This document shows positions 1-7,697 of a stretch of 40,839 nt of DNA, piece after piece. Made by a program: the position numbers and the translations under genes. The stretch comes from a virus. Each line of letters opens with the position of its first letter. Position 1 is the first letter of the stretch. The notes under the pieces were generated by a model. The model was not told the DNA's origin and made no database searches. It worked only from the letters and a program-made list of their open reading frames with translations. The stretch spans positions 1 through 40,839 of the IMG/VR virus record IMGVR_UViG_3300042868_002993. One strand, 5' to 3'.

Positions 1-161
1 AGCCTTTGTATCTTTAAGCATGACGGCACGGAAGGTTGCAACTACTTCTTCTTTGGTAGTAGCCTTGCCAAACATGTAAGCCAAGGCATCAGGGTTAGTT
101 ACTTTTTTCTTTGCCCAGTAACCATACTGACCTTTAGCATCTGTCTGTGCTAAGAACTCAA
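1..161. repeat. Left copy of the terminal overlap repeat
   Basis: These 161 bases recur at 40679-40839 at a constant offset of 40678, with three differences (positions 22, 25 and 35 here; 40700, 40703 and 40713 there). The repeat lies inside one continuous coding frame. It is best read as the overlap of a circular or circularly permuted genome assembled from a mixed population. It could also be a genuine short terminal repeat. Confidence 0.85.
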
Positions 162-906
162 CATCTTTAACGGCAGCGCCTTCACCCTTAAGTGAACGCT
201 CAAGAAGATTGTCCATCTTTTCGGGAGTCATAGCAACTTTGCCAAATACAGCACGAGCCAACTTACCGTTGATGTTCTCGTACATTAAACCTTTACTTGC
301 AATGACTGCACCTTTACCTAAGAAACCAGTAAATGTAAGTGGGTCAATAACAGTTGAGGCAATTAAATCTTGTGTACCAGAAAGAAACTTACCTGTAAAC
401 TGGTCATCAAATGCAACTTTGCGGTCATTGGCATCAAAGATGTCAAAGCCTCCAGAAAGAAAAGCAAGGTTATTATCAAGTGCATCAGCAAACCAACCAC
501 TACGGTCAGCAGCATTTTTGCCTGGAGATAAAAGGGCAAGTGATGCTTGACCTAAAGAAATTTGTTCTTTGTTAGCAGCAACACGAGTAAGGTAGTTTCC
601 GTAAGATTCGCCTGGGTTCTTATACTTGTTATACATCAAAGGTGTATCAAGTAAATTCTCAACCATTTTTTCACGGACAACTCCGCCCGCTTCGTATGAC
701 TTTTCGCCTACATAGAATAAACCTTTAACTGCGCCACGAAGTGGAGTAGTTCCAATTTTGGCTACATTTTTAACAAGGTTTAAACCATCTACATACCATG
801 GGTCATCGTTAGATAAAGTGTTAGACATGTCGTGGATAAGTCCTGGAATACCAGTGAAATCCGCAACACCCTTTGCCATCTTGCCTAGGTTATCGGTCCA
901 TGACAT
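1..906 (-). CDS. Large polyvalent virion protein, N-terminal part (continues at the right end of the window)
   Basis: This is the first 302 codons of a gene that crosses the circular junction. I translated 906 down to 1 without meeting a stop, and the frame joins exactly to the gene at 40678-35795, giving 5,790 nt or 1,929 residues. The start ATG overlaps the stop of the upstream gene (TAATG), which suggests translational coupling. The N-terminal 300 residues are mostly amphipathic, start MSWTDNLGKM, and have no motif I recognise. The position after the portal and two small genes, and before scaffold and capsid, points to a virion or internal (ejected) protein. See the entry ending at 40839 for the domains. 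Confidence 0.85.
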   Translation of the reverse strand, partial: MSWTDNLGKMAKGVADFTGIPGLIHDMSNTLSNDDPWYVDGLNLVKNVAKIGTTPLRGAVKGLFYVGEKSYEAGGVVREKMVENLLDTPLMYNKYKNPGESYGNYLTRVAANKEQISLGQASLALLSPGKNAADRSGWFADALDNNLAFLSGGFDIFDANDRKVAFDDQFTGKFLSGTQDLIASTVIDPLTFTGFLGKGAVIASKGLMYENINGKLARAVFGKVAMTPEKMDNLLERSLKGEGAAVKDVEFLAQTDAKGQYGYWAKKKVTNPDALAYMFGKATTKEEVVATFRAVMLKDTKA

Positions 907-1361
907 TAGACATTAGCCTTTAACCAACGGTAAAAATTACGAGTTGCGTTAGTTGCTGTTGGAGATTCTGCAATACGAGCGTAAATTGGAAGGAACGCTG
1001 CAAGTTTTGCCATATCTTCATTTTGCTGTGCACTTAACATACCTGGTGTAGACAGAATTTCTGGTCCTGCACCTGGACCCATTGCTGCACCTGTTGAAGG
1101 AAATTCATCTGGGCGTTGTGTCATGGCATCTAAAGGAACAACCTCATCGCCACTGGACATCATTGCTGACATAGCAGAAAGAGTTGGTGTTGGTCCTAGA
1201 TTAACGCCAGATTTATTCATCTTGGCAGATGTTTGTAATTCCATATTGCCAGCATCACCAGTGCGTTCGTAGTCACTAGACATATATTGCGCTGGTTGTC
1301 CTGCACTACCTGCACCGCCTGTAGCGGATACTTGAAAGTTACTTGTTGCTGGTTTTGCCAT
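906..1361 (-). CDS. Small structural-region protein, unknown function
   Basis: A 151-residue protein rich in Gly, Ala, Ser and Met, with a low-complexity first 100 residues and a more ordered C-terminus (LAAFLPIYARIAESP, then FYRWLKANV). GAAGGA sits upstream of the ATG. It lies between the portal gene and the giant polyvalent gene, and its stop overlaps the ATG of the latter by one base. I recognise no domain. Position suggests a minor virion or head-assembly protein, which is an inference from synteny only. Confidence 0.75.
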   Translation of the reverse strand: MAKPATSNFQVSATGGAGSAGQPAQYMSSDYERTGDAGNMELQTSAKMNKSGVNLGPTPTLSAMSAMMSSGDEVVPLDAMTQRPDEFPSTGAAMGPGAGPEILSTPGMLSAQQNEDMAKLAAFLPIYARIAESPTATNATRNFYRWLKANV

Positions 1362-1390
1362 GTTTGATTTCCTTCGCTATAAGAGCGTTA

Positions 1391-1425
1391 ATAAAATTAT
1401 GAGCAGTTTTACTCTTGCTCAGGAG
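1391..1425 (-). repeat. Late-operon intercistronic element, copy 1
   Basis: A 35-base stretch in the 112-bp gap between two late genes. Its first 19 bases (ATAAAATTATGAGCAGTTT on the plus strand) are identical to 21904-21922, and both copies end in CTCAGGAG. Read on the coding (minus) strand it holds GAGCA...TGCTC, which can form a small stem, followed by CATAATTTTAT, which resembles a -10 element. It may be an internal late promoter or an RNA-processing or stability hairpin. Confidence 0.5.
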
Positions 1426-1473
1426 GGTTCGCCCCTTGTTTATAGTTGCTGTACGGTGGCAACTAAGCGAAAA

Positions 1474-1668
1474 TTAAACTGCTCGCCCGTGTGTACCTGA
1501 TGGTTGTGCTGTGAACATTGTGACGGAAGCGCCAGGCTTAGAAGCCTTTGGCATACCGAAATTTGTAGGCTGTTGCACATTTGGCTTTGCTGAGCCACCC
1601 TGATTAGCAGGCTTTGATGCCTTACCAGGTTGGTTGTTTGGATACTTTGCTGTGCTTGTGTTTGCCAT
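1474..1668 (-). CDS. Small Pro/Lys/Ser-rich protein
   Basis: A 64-residue, basic, low-complexity protein (MANTSTAKYPNNQPGKASKP...) with no predicted fold. A strong AAGGAGG lies just upstream of the ATG. It sits directly behind the portal gene in the late operon. The composition suggests a disordered virion accessory or DNA-binding tail. I do not recognise a family. Confidence 0.7.
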   Translation of the reverse strand: MANTSTAKYPNNQPGKASKPANQGGSAKPNVQQPTNFGMPKASKPGASVTMFTAQPSGTHGRAV

Positions 1669-1684
1669 GGTTTACCCTCCTTCC

Positions 1685-3496
1685 CTAGATAGGTAGTCGC
1701 CGTGCGACTGTTGCTTGTAGATTAGGTTCACCACGAGCACCAAGTGATGCAAGTAGTGATTGAACATCTGGTCTACCGCCTGGGGCAATTTGTCCTGCTG
1801 CTACGCCTTGCATACGACCTGATTCAGACAATCCCATACCAAGTTCCGCACCACCTGCTGTAGCCTCTCCTGGCATGCCTTGTTCAGGACTTCCTGTCGC
1901 AGGGGCAGCAGCAGGGGTGGGAGCCTCTGGGGTAAACGCCATTTGAATAGCAACTTCAATAGAAGTTCCCTTTTGGCGTTCGCTGATTACGGTAGAAAGT
2001 TTGCGTAGGATGTCGGATGGGTCTTGTCCTTGGCTTGCAAGGGCTGGAATTGCTTGTGCGTATGAGGCAATAGCCTGTTTCATAGCATCACGGAGTTCTT
2101 CTGTCTCAACCTTTTGTTCTTCATTAGTTGCATTGAAGGAGAAAGGCATCTGACGGCGTAAAAAGTCACGAGAAATTAACTTATCACCACGGGCTTGTAG
2201 TCCAAACACGAGTGCACGGTTAGGGTCAAGTCCTGCCATCAAGCCATATTGGACATCTACGGTGTAATCACCCTTAATATCTCGTGTTGGCTTGTATTTA
2301 ATGTTGTAAGGTGTTCCATTATAGACACCAATGAGTTCTTTCTCTTGGTCGCCAAATAGTTTTTCATCTACTTTAAGACAAAGAGCAAGTAATTCTGTAA
2401 ATGCACGAGCAAACATTGAGTGTGCAGTCTTGATTTGTGTATCAAAACCACCCATAAGTGCCTTAACACCTTGACCAGTAATGATAGAAGCATCTGAATT
2501 ACCAGTTCTTGCTTCTGGAAAGCGTGAACCTAAGCGCAGTTCTTGTTCAAGAACTGACTGCTGTGCGAACACATTACTAGGAAGTTCAAGCGGTACTCTG
2601 CGAATCTCGTTAGGCTTACTGGAACGCATAATTGCATCTGGTCCAAGGGCTAACTCCTGACTGTCTAATGGCATAGCAATAGGTGCTTGCACTGATTTGG
2701 TTGCAGCCTCAAGTGAAAGCAACGCATAGCGTGCTTTAGCAACTTGAATAGCAAGAACATCATCAAATTGTCCACGAGATTGGTCATCAATAGATGGTCG
2801 TTGTACAACACGAATCATGCACTCGCCCATTAAGTTAGGTGCACGGTCTAAAACAAGATTGCTGCGGTTAGGCATAAAGATAATATCTTGGTCTTTATCG
2901 TGGTAACGCACAATTTCTGAAACAGTAGATGCTGAATTTTTATCATAAATAAGGTGAGCAAGGTCTGGATACTGAGCCATTAGTTCTGTTGTTTGCTTAT
3001 TTATGCGTTGGAAAAACTGTGTAACACGACCATAGCGGTCAATTACTGGGTAAGAACCAATAGAATCAAGGAACTTAATGCGTGGCATACTCTCATCTAA
3101 ATCATATTCAACCTGTGCGGGTACGAAACCATAGGTTACATAACGGTCTGCAGCATTAAACATCTGGGTTTGAAGGTCTGAGAAGTTAACAATGCCGTTA
3201 ACAATCTCACCACGCTTGTCAGCCTTTTTGCGTTTTTCTTCTGATGCCATTGAAGTTGATGTACAAGAGAAGGAAGGCAAAGGTGCAATCACTTCTGCAA
3301 TATCACGAGCAGCAATATCAACCATGTTTGCCACGATAGGGTTTTCAAAAGGACCATCGGGGAAAAGGTCTGGGTAGACATCACGCATTTTTCCTTGGCG
3401 AACTTGCAATACCTGGTTCATGCGTTGGTCACGGTCATCAAATGACCTGCGATAGCGCTGATAGGAATTGGTAATATCATCCATTGAAAGCGGCAT
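1685..3496 (-). CDS. Portal protein
   Basis: A 603-residue protein directly after the large terminase gene, the standard place for the dodecameric portal through which DNA is packaged and ejected. The length fits large portals of short-tailed phages. The N-terminal region (YQRYRRSFDDRDQRMNQVLQ), a long alpha/beta core and a disordered Gly/Ala/Pro-rich C-terminus are typical. I chose the ATG at 3496, because AGGAGG lies five bases upstream, over a GTG at 3502. Assignment rests on context and overall resemblance; I cannot name a subfamily. Confidence 0.8.
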   Translation of the reverse strand: MPLSMDDITNSYQRYRRSFDDRDQRMNQVLQVRQGKMRDVYPDLFPDGPFENPIVANMVDIAARDIAEVIAPLPSFSCTSTSMASEEKRKKADKRGEIVNGIVNFSDLQTQMFNAADRYVTYGFVPAQVEYDLDESMPRIKFLDSIGSYPVIDRYGRVTQFFQRINKQTTELMAQYPDLAHLIYDKNSASTVSEIVRYHDKDQDIIFMPNRSNLVLDRAPNLMGECMIRVVQRPSIDDQSRGQFDDVLAIQVAKARYALLSLEAATKSVQAPIAMPLDSQELALGPDAIMRSSKPNEIRRVPLELPSNVFAQQSVLEQELRLGSRFPEARTGNSDASIITGQGVKALMGGFDTQIKTAHSMFARAFTELLALCLKVDEKLFGDQEKELIGVYNGTPYNIKYKPTRDIKGDYTVDVQYGLMAGLDPNRALVFGLQARGDKLISRDFLRRQMPFSFNATNEEQKVETEELRDAMKQAIASYAQAIPALASQGQDPSDILRKLSTVISERQKGTSIEVAIQMAFTPEAPTPAAAPATGSPEQGMPGEATAGGAELGMGLSESGRMQGVAAGQIAPGGRPDVQSLLASLGARGEPNLQATVARRLPI

Positions 3497-3510
3497 ATCC
3501 ACCTCCTAAC

Positions 3511-5373
3511 TTAGTTATATGAGTAATCAGACAAACTAACAGTGAACTGTTGAGATTTGTCATATCGTGTATGGAACATGGACTTTGCTGCATGTGTGCG
3601 GGCAAAGTGAGTAGCATTTGCAATACGGTCACGGGCTGCAAGTTCTGCAAACCAAAAAGCCATAACGCAGTCAGTCTTTTGTGACTTAGGCGCATCTGGA
3701 TACCAAGTAACCAGTTGTTCTATCAAAGCCTTTAAGCCTTCGGACATGTGAGTAGATGGGAACTCAATAAGGTTCGTACCATCTTCATGCCCATGGAACA
3801 ATGAAGTAAGAGATGCCACACCGAAGTCTGTATCCCATTTATTGTTTCCAGTATGGTGTTCTTTGAGTGTGGCACCCCTTGCTGTGAGGTATTCCCGAAC
3901 CTCTCGGTCCTGAGTTAACATTGCTTGAAATGCATTTTTCTCAACACGCCACTCAGAAATCCCGTACTTGTCGGTCCAATCCTTAATTACTTCACGGATT
4001 GCATCGGGCTTCATGCCCTGCACATTGGACACATCAAGTAGGTAACGCTTTTGATTGTTAATGTCAATAGCCAAACAAACACATGCGGTATATCCAGCCA
4101 TTGCTGGGTCAAGCCCTGCAACAACTACAAGTCCATCCATACCTTCTGGTCGGTTACCTGCTTTGTTCTTTGGGATGATGCCGATATTTCGTGCCCCATT
4201 AATAACGCCTTTAACGGAGTCACCTGGGAATACTGCATCTTCATGTACCTGTTGTTGTTGATAAACCATTGCCCAAAGATTGGGTGACATACGACTACGC
4301 TTTTTAAAGAGCGCTTCGCCATCCCATTTAACATAAAGTCCGTTTTCATCTGGCACGCCTTTACCTGATACAGGTGGCATATTTGTTTTAGCCCAGAGAG
4401 TTTTCCAGTCTTTGTGTTCATCACTAAATTCTAATACCGCAGGTTGTGCGAAGTAAGTCCAGGGAGATGTCTCATCTGGGTAGCGCATAGGGTCACGCAA
4501 TTCAGAGTATAAGTCCTTTGGGCGAAGGCGAGTACCTACGACAAGTAACTTACCCCCGTCATTGTCAATACGAGACATAACCTCAGACTGAATCCAATCA
4601 ATCTGCTTTTCATATTCATGGGCGTTGGTATGGTCAACACAGTCATCCATGATAATCAGGTCAGCACGGGCACCGTAGATATGACCACGAATACCAATAG
4701 CCTGAACTGTTGGGTCTTTTTCACCAGAGTTACGAGCCTCGGATGATAGATAAATTAAGTCCTGCTTCCACGAATCAGAGTTCTTTTCAAATCCGCCTGG
4801 AGGTCCAAAGGCGAGGTGTAAGTCCTGATAACGAGGATGGGTGAGTCTGTTCTTAATGGAGAGCAGGAACTTTTGCGCCATAGCCTGTGTCTTGGATACA
4901 ACCAAGATACGGATGTTAGGGTTACGGCAAATCTGGTATAGAGCATAGTTGACTGTAATAGTCGTAGACTTAGCATGCTCAGGCGGTGTATTGATAATAA
5001 TTAAATCAGGGTCGCCAGGTTCATAAATAATACTTGGGTGTACTTCGGAGGGGGTGGTACCCTCCAATAAATCAATCCAGTGCTTCTGATGGGTAAAGAC
5101 TTCTACCCCTAGGTACTTAGATGAAAATTCTGTAAACGATGGCAGTTCGGTGGTTGATTGACCTATCTCGCCACGGGCGGTCATAGACCGCACCTTGTCT
5201 ACCTGGAGTGAGAAGGAGGGGTCCGTCTTTCGGTAGTACTCATAAGTTTTGATAGAGCGCCCCACGGCATCCATAGCCTTTTGTGTGGAGTAGCCTTCCA
5301 TTAAAAATTCAATAATCTGCTTCTTTATGGCATCCGATTTATGGGATGCAGCAGTAGTTCTTTTTCTTTCCAT
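3511..5373 (-). CDS. terL: Terminase large subunit (packaging ATPase-nuclease)
   Basis: A 620-residue DNA-packaging motor. An N-terminal helix-turn-helix-like segment (about residues 15-50, KKQIIEFLMEGYSTQKAMDA) precedes the ATPase. The Walker A variant is PPEHAKSTT (130-138) and Walker B is ADLIIMDD (237-244). The C-terminal RNase H-like nuclease has its first acidic motif at VVVAGLDPAMAG (about 427) and further acidic residues later. No separate small terminase gene is visible, so the N-terminal HTH may take over DNA recognition. This is the first gene of the leftward late operon, and a hairpin lies just upstream of its start. Confidence 0.93.
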   Translation of the reverse strand: MERKRTTAASHKSDAIKKQIIEFLMEGYSTQKAMDAVGRSIKTYEYYRKTDPSFSLQVDKVRSMTARGEIGQSTTELPSFTEFSSKYLGVEVFTHQKHWIDLLEGTTPSEVHPSIIYEPGDPDLIIINTPPEHAKSTTITVNYALYQICRNPNIRILVVSKTQAMAQKFLLSIKNRLTHPRYQDLHLAFGPPGGFEKNSDSWKQDLIYLSSEARNSGEKDPTVQAIGIRGHIYGARADLIIMDDCVDHTNAHEYEKQIDWIQSEVMSRIDNDGGKLLVVGTRLRPKDLYSELRDPMRYPDETSPWTYFAQPAVLEFSDEHKDWKTLWAKTNMPPVSGKGVPDENGLYVKWDGEALFKKRSRMSPNLWAMVYQQQQVHEDAVFPGDSVKGVINGARNIGIIPKNKAGNRPEGMDGLVVVAGLDPAMAGYTACVCLAIDINNQKRYLLDVSNVQGMKPDAIREVIKDWTDKYGISEWRVEKNAFQAMLTQDREVREYLTARGATLKEHHTGNNKWDTDFGVASLTSLFHGHEDGTNLIEFPSTHMSEGLKALIEQLVTWYPDAPKSQKTDCVMAFWFAELAARDRIANATHFARTHAAKSMFHTRYDKSQQFTVSLSDYSYN

Positions 5374-5383
5374 AGGCAGTGTA

Positions 5384-5409
5384 GCGAATCCGCTATATGT
5401 TAGATTCGC
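5384..5409 (-). promoter_or_regulatory. Inverted repeat just upstream of the terminase gene
   Basis: Perfect 7-bp arms GCGAATC and GATTCGC are separated by 12 bases. The repeat ends 11 bases before the terminase ATG at 5373. It could be a leader hairpin that limits terminase translation or a dyad operator for the late operon. The sequence cannot separate these. Confidence 0.5.
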
Positions 5410-5421
5410 AGCATTTCCTTT

Positions 5422-5567
5422 CCTAACCGTAGGCTGAAGCCCTAAGGCGGAAGCCGTAGGTTAGGGCATTAACTAGGGGGGAGCCTAAGGCTCCCTATGC
5501 ACTAAGCAGTAGGGCGTAATATGTAAAGCCCTACACTATAGTATTAGGTGTCCGAAGGACACTTTTT
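5422..5567 (+). ncRNA. Possible structured transcript with a rho-independent terminator
   Basis: Four consecutive stems (CCTAACC/GGTTAGG, GGGAGCC/GGCTCCC, GTAGGGC/GCCCTAC, GTGTCC/GGACAC) end in TTTTT at 5563-5567. That is the form of a short plus-strand RNA with an intrinsic terminator. No protein frame or clear promoter is visible, so this is a low-confidence candidate. It could instead be a cluster of structural sites for replication or packaging. Confidence 0.3.
5548..5567 (+). terminator. Intrinsic terminator-like hairpin
   Basis: GTGTCC-GAA-GGACAC is followed directly by five T residues on the plus strand. There is no plus-strand gene upstream, so it would end either a noncoding transcript or a leader RNA. 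Confidence 0.55.
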
Positions 5568-5917
5568 GGACATCTTTTTCTAATATATTTTTTGTTGCCT
5601 ATGCCACTGCACTATAAGTGCTGGTCAGCGCCACATTACGACCCCTATCAAAGTTATGTGGGTAGATACACATACATACATACACACACATATTTAAAAC
5701 CCTGGGGTCGCTGACCCCGCAAAGTCTCTGCTATTTACGAGGATGCAAAGCCCTTGCCCCGCTTTACAGGCAAGAACTAGGGGCAAAGCAAGGCGAGCAC
5801 GCACGCATGCGACAACTAAGCACGCTCGCCCTTAATCGGGGGGCATCGGGGAAGAATCTCGCCTCGCCTCGTGTGCTCGTCTCACATATTGAGACACGCT
5901 CACCATGCGGGGGGCAA

Positions 5918-5933
5918 TGTGAAGCGCATCACA
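5918..5933. promoter_or_regulatory. CRP/GlxR-type palindrome, site 1
   Basis: TGTGA-AGCGCA-TCACA matches the TGTGA-N6-TCACA consensus of CRP-family regulators (CRP in enterics, GlxR/Crp in actinobacteria). It lies 37 bp upstream of site 2 and about 127 bp before the SprT start. Confidence 0.6.
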
Positions 5934-5954
5934 TCCCACGCTCAACCTCGGCAA

Positions 5955-5970
5955 TGTGACGGACATCACA
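5955..5970. promoter_or_regulatory. CRP/GlxR-type palindrome, site 2
   Basis: TGTGA-CGGACA-TCACA is followed by AAATGGTAGG, a flank also found after site 3. It ends 89 bp before the SprT ATG. Sites 2-5 all carry ACA just before TCACA, so the conservation extends beyond the palindrome. Confidence 0.65.
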
Positions 5971-6042
5971 TGCCAAATGGTAGGGAACACACCCCGAGCA
6001 ATGATTTAATTCTCTCATCGCTTAAGTCACAAGGACTTAACG

Positions 6043-6054
6043 AGACAGGAGAAG
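6043..6054 (+). promoter_or_regulatory. Start-associated motif and ribosome-binding site before the SprT gene
   Basis: GAGACAGGAGA lies just before the ATG at 6060. It is a variant of the TTAAGACAGGAG repeat, with only a degenerate ACTTAACG in front, and it fixes the SprT start. It gives an 11-base match to the complement of the 10665-10700 hairpin segment. Confidence 0.75.
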
Positions 6055-6059
6055 AAGAA

Positions 6060-6695
6060 ATGACACAAGCAACACAAGCAAAGACAGGCAAGGCATCAAA
6101 GGCGGAGGCACTCTCAACAATTACCAAAGCCCTTGAATCTGCTCATGAAATCATCAAAGCGGAGACAGGCGCCCCTCGTGCCACTCTTTTAGTTACCCGT
6201 GACCTAAAGGGCAGAAAAGGACATTTCACCCCTTTTACACCATGGAACAATGGCGGAGAATCCTTTAATGAAATTGCTTTCAATCTTGAGCATTTCACAA
6301 CACCAGAAGAATTACTTTCTACCTTGTTGCATGAGGTGGCTCACTCCTTGAATCATGCCAATGGAATTGAAGATTGCTCATCTAACCAATACCACAATGC
6401 CAAATTCAAAACACAAGCCGAGGCGTTAGGTCTTAAGACCGAGCAAACCAAAAAGGGATATAGCGCAACAACTTTAACCGAGTTAGGCGCTAAGCGATGG
6501 AAGAAGGCGCTCACCATCCTTGCCAATGCCTTTGACCTTGTTGCACTAGGTGGCGAGCAGGCAAAGCCTAAAGGCAGAAACACCAACTTAATCAAGGCAC
6601 AATGCGATTGTGAGAACACCATCCGCCTAAGCCGAACAGTCTTAGAAATCGGTGTGACATGCAACGCATGCGATGAGATTTACAAGGAGGCTTAA
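6060..6695 (+). CDS. SprT-like zinc metallopeptidase
   Basis: A 211-residue protein with the zincin motif HEVAH at residues 91-95 followed by a downstream helix, and a C-terminal zinc ribbon (CDC...CNAC, last 30 residues). That is the SprT/Spartan-like architecture. Spartan-type proteases digest DNA-bound proteins. Phage versions are common but mostly unstudied, so the substrate is unknown. The start at 6060 is set by the GACAGGAG ribosome-binding site. The coding DNA also holds TCTTAAGACC at about 6432, read as LKTE. It is the first gene of the rightward leaf, under two CRP-like sites. Confidence 0.85.
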   Translation: MTQATQAKTGKASKAEALSTITKALESAHEIIKAETGAPRATLLVTRDLKGRKGHFTPFTPWNNGGESFNEIAFNLEHFTTPEELLSTLLHEVAHSLNHANGIEDCSSNQYHNAKFKTQAEALGLKTEQTKKGYSATTLTELGAKRWKKALTILANAFDLVALGGEQAKPKGRNTNLIKAQCDCENTIRLSRTVLEIGVTCNACDEIYKEA

Positions 6696-6710
6696 GACTT
6701 AAGACAGAAA

Positions 6711-6754
6711 GCCCCCGCCCGATAAGTCGGCACAGGTTCACGACCTACGGGGGC
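6711..6754 (+). promoter_or_regulatory. Long-loop hairpin after the SprT gene
   Basis: GCCCCCG and CGGGGGC form a perfect 7-bp stem, with a smaller AGGT/ACCT stem inside the loop. No T-run follows. A second stem lies at 6758-6782 (nine pairs, one a wobble). Together they could be an attenuator, RNA-stability element or factor-dependent terminator between the SprT gene and the next block. Confidence 0.45.
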
Positions 6755-6785
6755 ACGAACTCTCAATCTAAAGTTGAGGGTTAGG

Positions 6786-6801
6786 TGTGAGGAACATCAC
6801 A
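6786..6801. promoter_or_regulatory. CRP/GlxR-type palindrome, site 3
   Basis: TGTGA-GGAACA-TCACA, followed by AAATGGTAGG as at site 2. It ends 103 bp before the ATG at 6905. Confidence 0.65.
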
Positions 6802-6864
6802 TCGGAAATGGTAGGAATCAACCGCCGATTGTGAAAGAATCAGACCACAAAGCACGACACACAG

Positions 6865-6899
6865 CGGGAAAAGTTCCCGTTATGTATTAAGACAGGAGA
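6865..6899 (+). promoter_or_regulatory. Leader hairpin and start-associated ribosome-binding site
   Basis: CGGGAA-AAG-TTCCCG (6865-6879) is followed by TATGTATTAAGACAGGAGA. The ATG is at 6905. The stretch TATGTATTAAGAC recurs at 7675-7687 and just after the terminator at 10704-10716. Confidence 0.7.
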
Positions 6900-6904
6900 A
6901 AAAA

Positions 6905-7216
6905 ATGTCACAAGATACACCCGCAGTTCTTCAATTCGTTGAAGATTATTTACTCGTTACAGATAACGAGGCGGAGAGTTACCAAGCAATTCAAGAAATG
7001 CCCGAGTTACTAGCGGGTAACATGTCGGGATTATCTGACCGCTTACGGGAAGAATTTGAGACTTACATCTCCCAAGTTGTGGAAAGAGAACGAGAGAACG
7101 GACACGAGGCGGGAGCCTTGCTTATCTCTCAGTTACTAATCGGCTGGGGTTCTGCAACCTTTGACCGAATCGCCCGCCATTACATCGGACTTAAGACAGA
7201 ATCAGAGGTGGCATAA
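6905..7216 (+). CDS. Small acidic protein of unknown function
   Basis: A 103-residue acidic, mainly helical protein (VEDYLLVTDNEAESYQAIQE) with no recognised domain. It has a strong start-associated ribosome-binding site. Its C-terminus, GLKTESEVA, is encoded by a copy of the TTAAGACAG repeat placed shortly before the next ATG. It is the first gene of the block behind CRP-like site 3. Confidence 0.75.
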   Translation: MSQDTPAVLQFVEDYLLVTDNEAESYQAIQEMPELLAGNMSGLSDRLREEFETYISQVVERERENGHEAGALLISQLLIGWGSATFDRIARHYIGLKTESEVA

Positions 7217-7438
7217 ATGGCAACAGTTACGAAATACGCCCACAAGGTAGAGATTCTGCACGAGCCATCTTTTGAAGGCTTTGAGTTCACCTTTACGGCA
7301 GACGAGAACACAGACCCCGCCGAAATCTTCAAGCAACTATGCCATGACTTAAGCATCATCGTGCACAGCGTTGAAGAAGTTGAAGAAGAATTAGAAGATA
7401 ACGAATTGTTACTTAAGACAGAGGAGGTGACAGCATGA
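7217..7438 (+). CDS. Small acidic protein, possible coiled-coil end
   Basis: A 73-residue protein starting one base after the previous stop. The first 50 residues look like a small beta/alpha fold. The tail is strongly acidic (EEVEEELEDNELLLKTEEVTA), and LLKTE is encoded by the directional repeat. Its stop overlaps the next start (ATGA), so translation is probably coupled. I recognise no family. Confidence 0.7.
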   Translation: MATVTKYAHKVEILHEPSFEGFEFTFTADENTDPAEIFKQLCHDLSIIVHSVEEVEEELEDNELLLKTEEVTA

Positions 7439-7569
7439 AGATTACATTTAACCTTTACAGTGGAAGCGGTTTTGAATCTAAGAACACACTAAGCGCAGAG
7501 GATTTTGCAGAGTTTCGCAAACTAGCCGAGACTCTCAAACAATCAGTAAGAATTGTGAGTGTGTCTTAA
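7435..7569 (+). CDS. 44-residue microprotein
   Basis: MKITFNLYSGSGFESKNTLS..., 44 residues, overlapping the previous stop by four bases. AGGAGG lies upstream, within the repeat-derived sequence. A predicted beta-hairpin is followed by one helix (FAEFRKLAETLKQS). Function unknown. The short length and strong ribosome-binding site with coupling argue that it is real. Confidence 0.6.
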   Translation: MKITFNLYSGSGFESKNTLSAEDFAEFRKLAETLKQSVRIVSVS

Positions 7570-7583
7570 TACAGAACTAAACA

Positions 7584-7599
7584 TGTGACTAACATCACA
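7584..7599. promoter_or_regulatory. CRP/GlxR-type palindrome, site 4
   Basis: TGTGA-CTAACA-TCACA in a 128-bp gap, followed by AAATGCTTGAC as at site 5; the TTGAC could be a -35 element. It ends 98 bp before the ATG at 7698. Confidence 0.65.
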
Positions 7600-7640
7600 G
7601 CCCTAAATGCTTGACGAGCACGAGGTGAGCGAGGCACCAT

Positions 7641-7692
7641 TAGGGCACGACATAAGGCAGGAGATACTTGCCCTATGTATTAAGACAGGAGA
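7641..7692 (+). promoter_or_regulatory. Leader hairpin and start-associated ribosome-binding site
   Basis: TAGGGC and GCCCTA (7641-7646 and 7670-7675) close a 23-base loop. TATGTATTAAGACAGGAGA follows, and the ATG is at 7698. The arrangement (CRP-like site, hairpin, TATGTATTAAGACAGGAG, ATG) repeats that before 6905. Confidence 0.65.
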
Positions 7693-7697
7693 ACAAA

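Larger units (their letters stand above)
5374..6059. other. 686-bp noncoding region between divergent operons; candidate origin and control region
   Basis: No convincing gene lies here. It contains at least eight perfect inverted repeats of 6-7 bp per arm: 5384-5409, 5422-5465, 5479-5495, 5509-5534, 5548-5562, 5704-5718, 5754-5786 and 5792-5830. It also holds an AT-rich tract (about 5570-5597), a CA/TA microsatellite (about 5670-5695) and two CRP-like palindromes. Divergent promoters must lie here, because the terminase is transcribed left and the small-gene leaf right. Secondary structure plus an adjacent AT-rich tract would suit a replication origin or a packaging start site, but this is inference. 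An open frame from 5871 in phase with the SprT gene exists, but that gene's start is clearly 6060. Confidence 0.6.

Noticed and set aside
209-550. Open frame of 113 codons on the plus strand
   Set aside because: Lies opposite the polyvalent gene in a region that translates cleanly on the minus strand; no ribosome-binding site and low-complexity product.
4055-4287. Two plus-strand frames inside the terminase gene
   Set aside because: Opposite a conserved catalytic domain, no ribosome-binding site; shadows.
5871-6059. 64-codon N-terminal extension of the SprT gene
   Set aside because: Contains two CRP-like sites and a strong ribosome-binding site directly before ATG 6060; the extension has no coding character.
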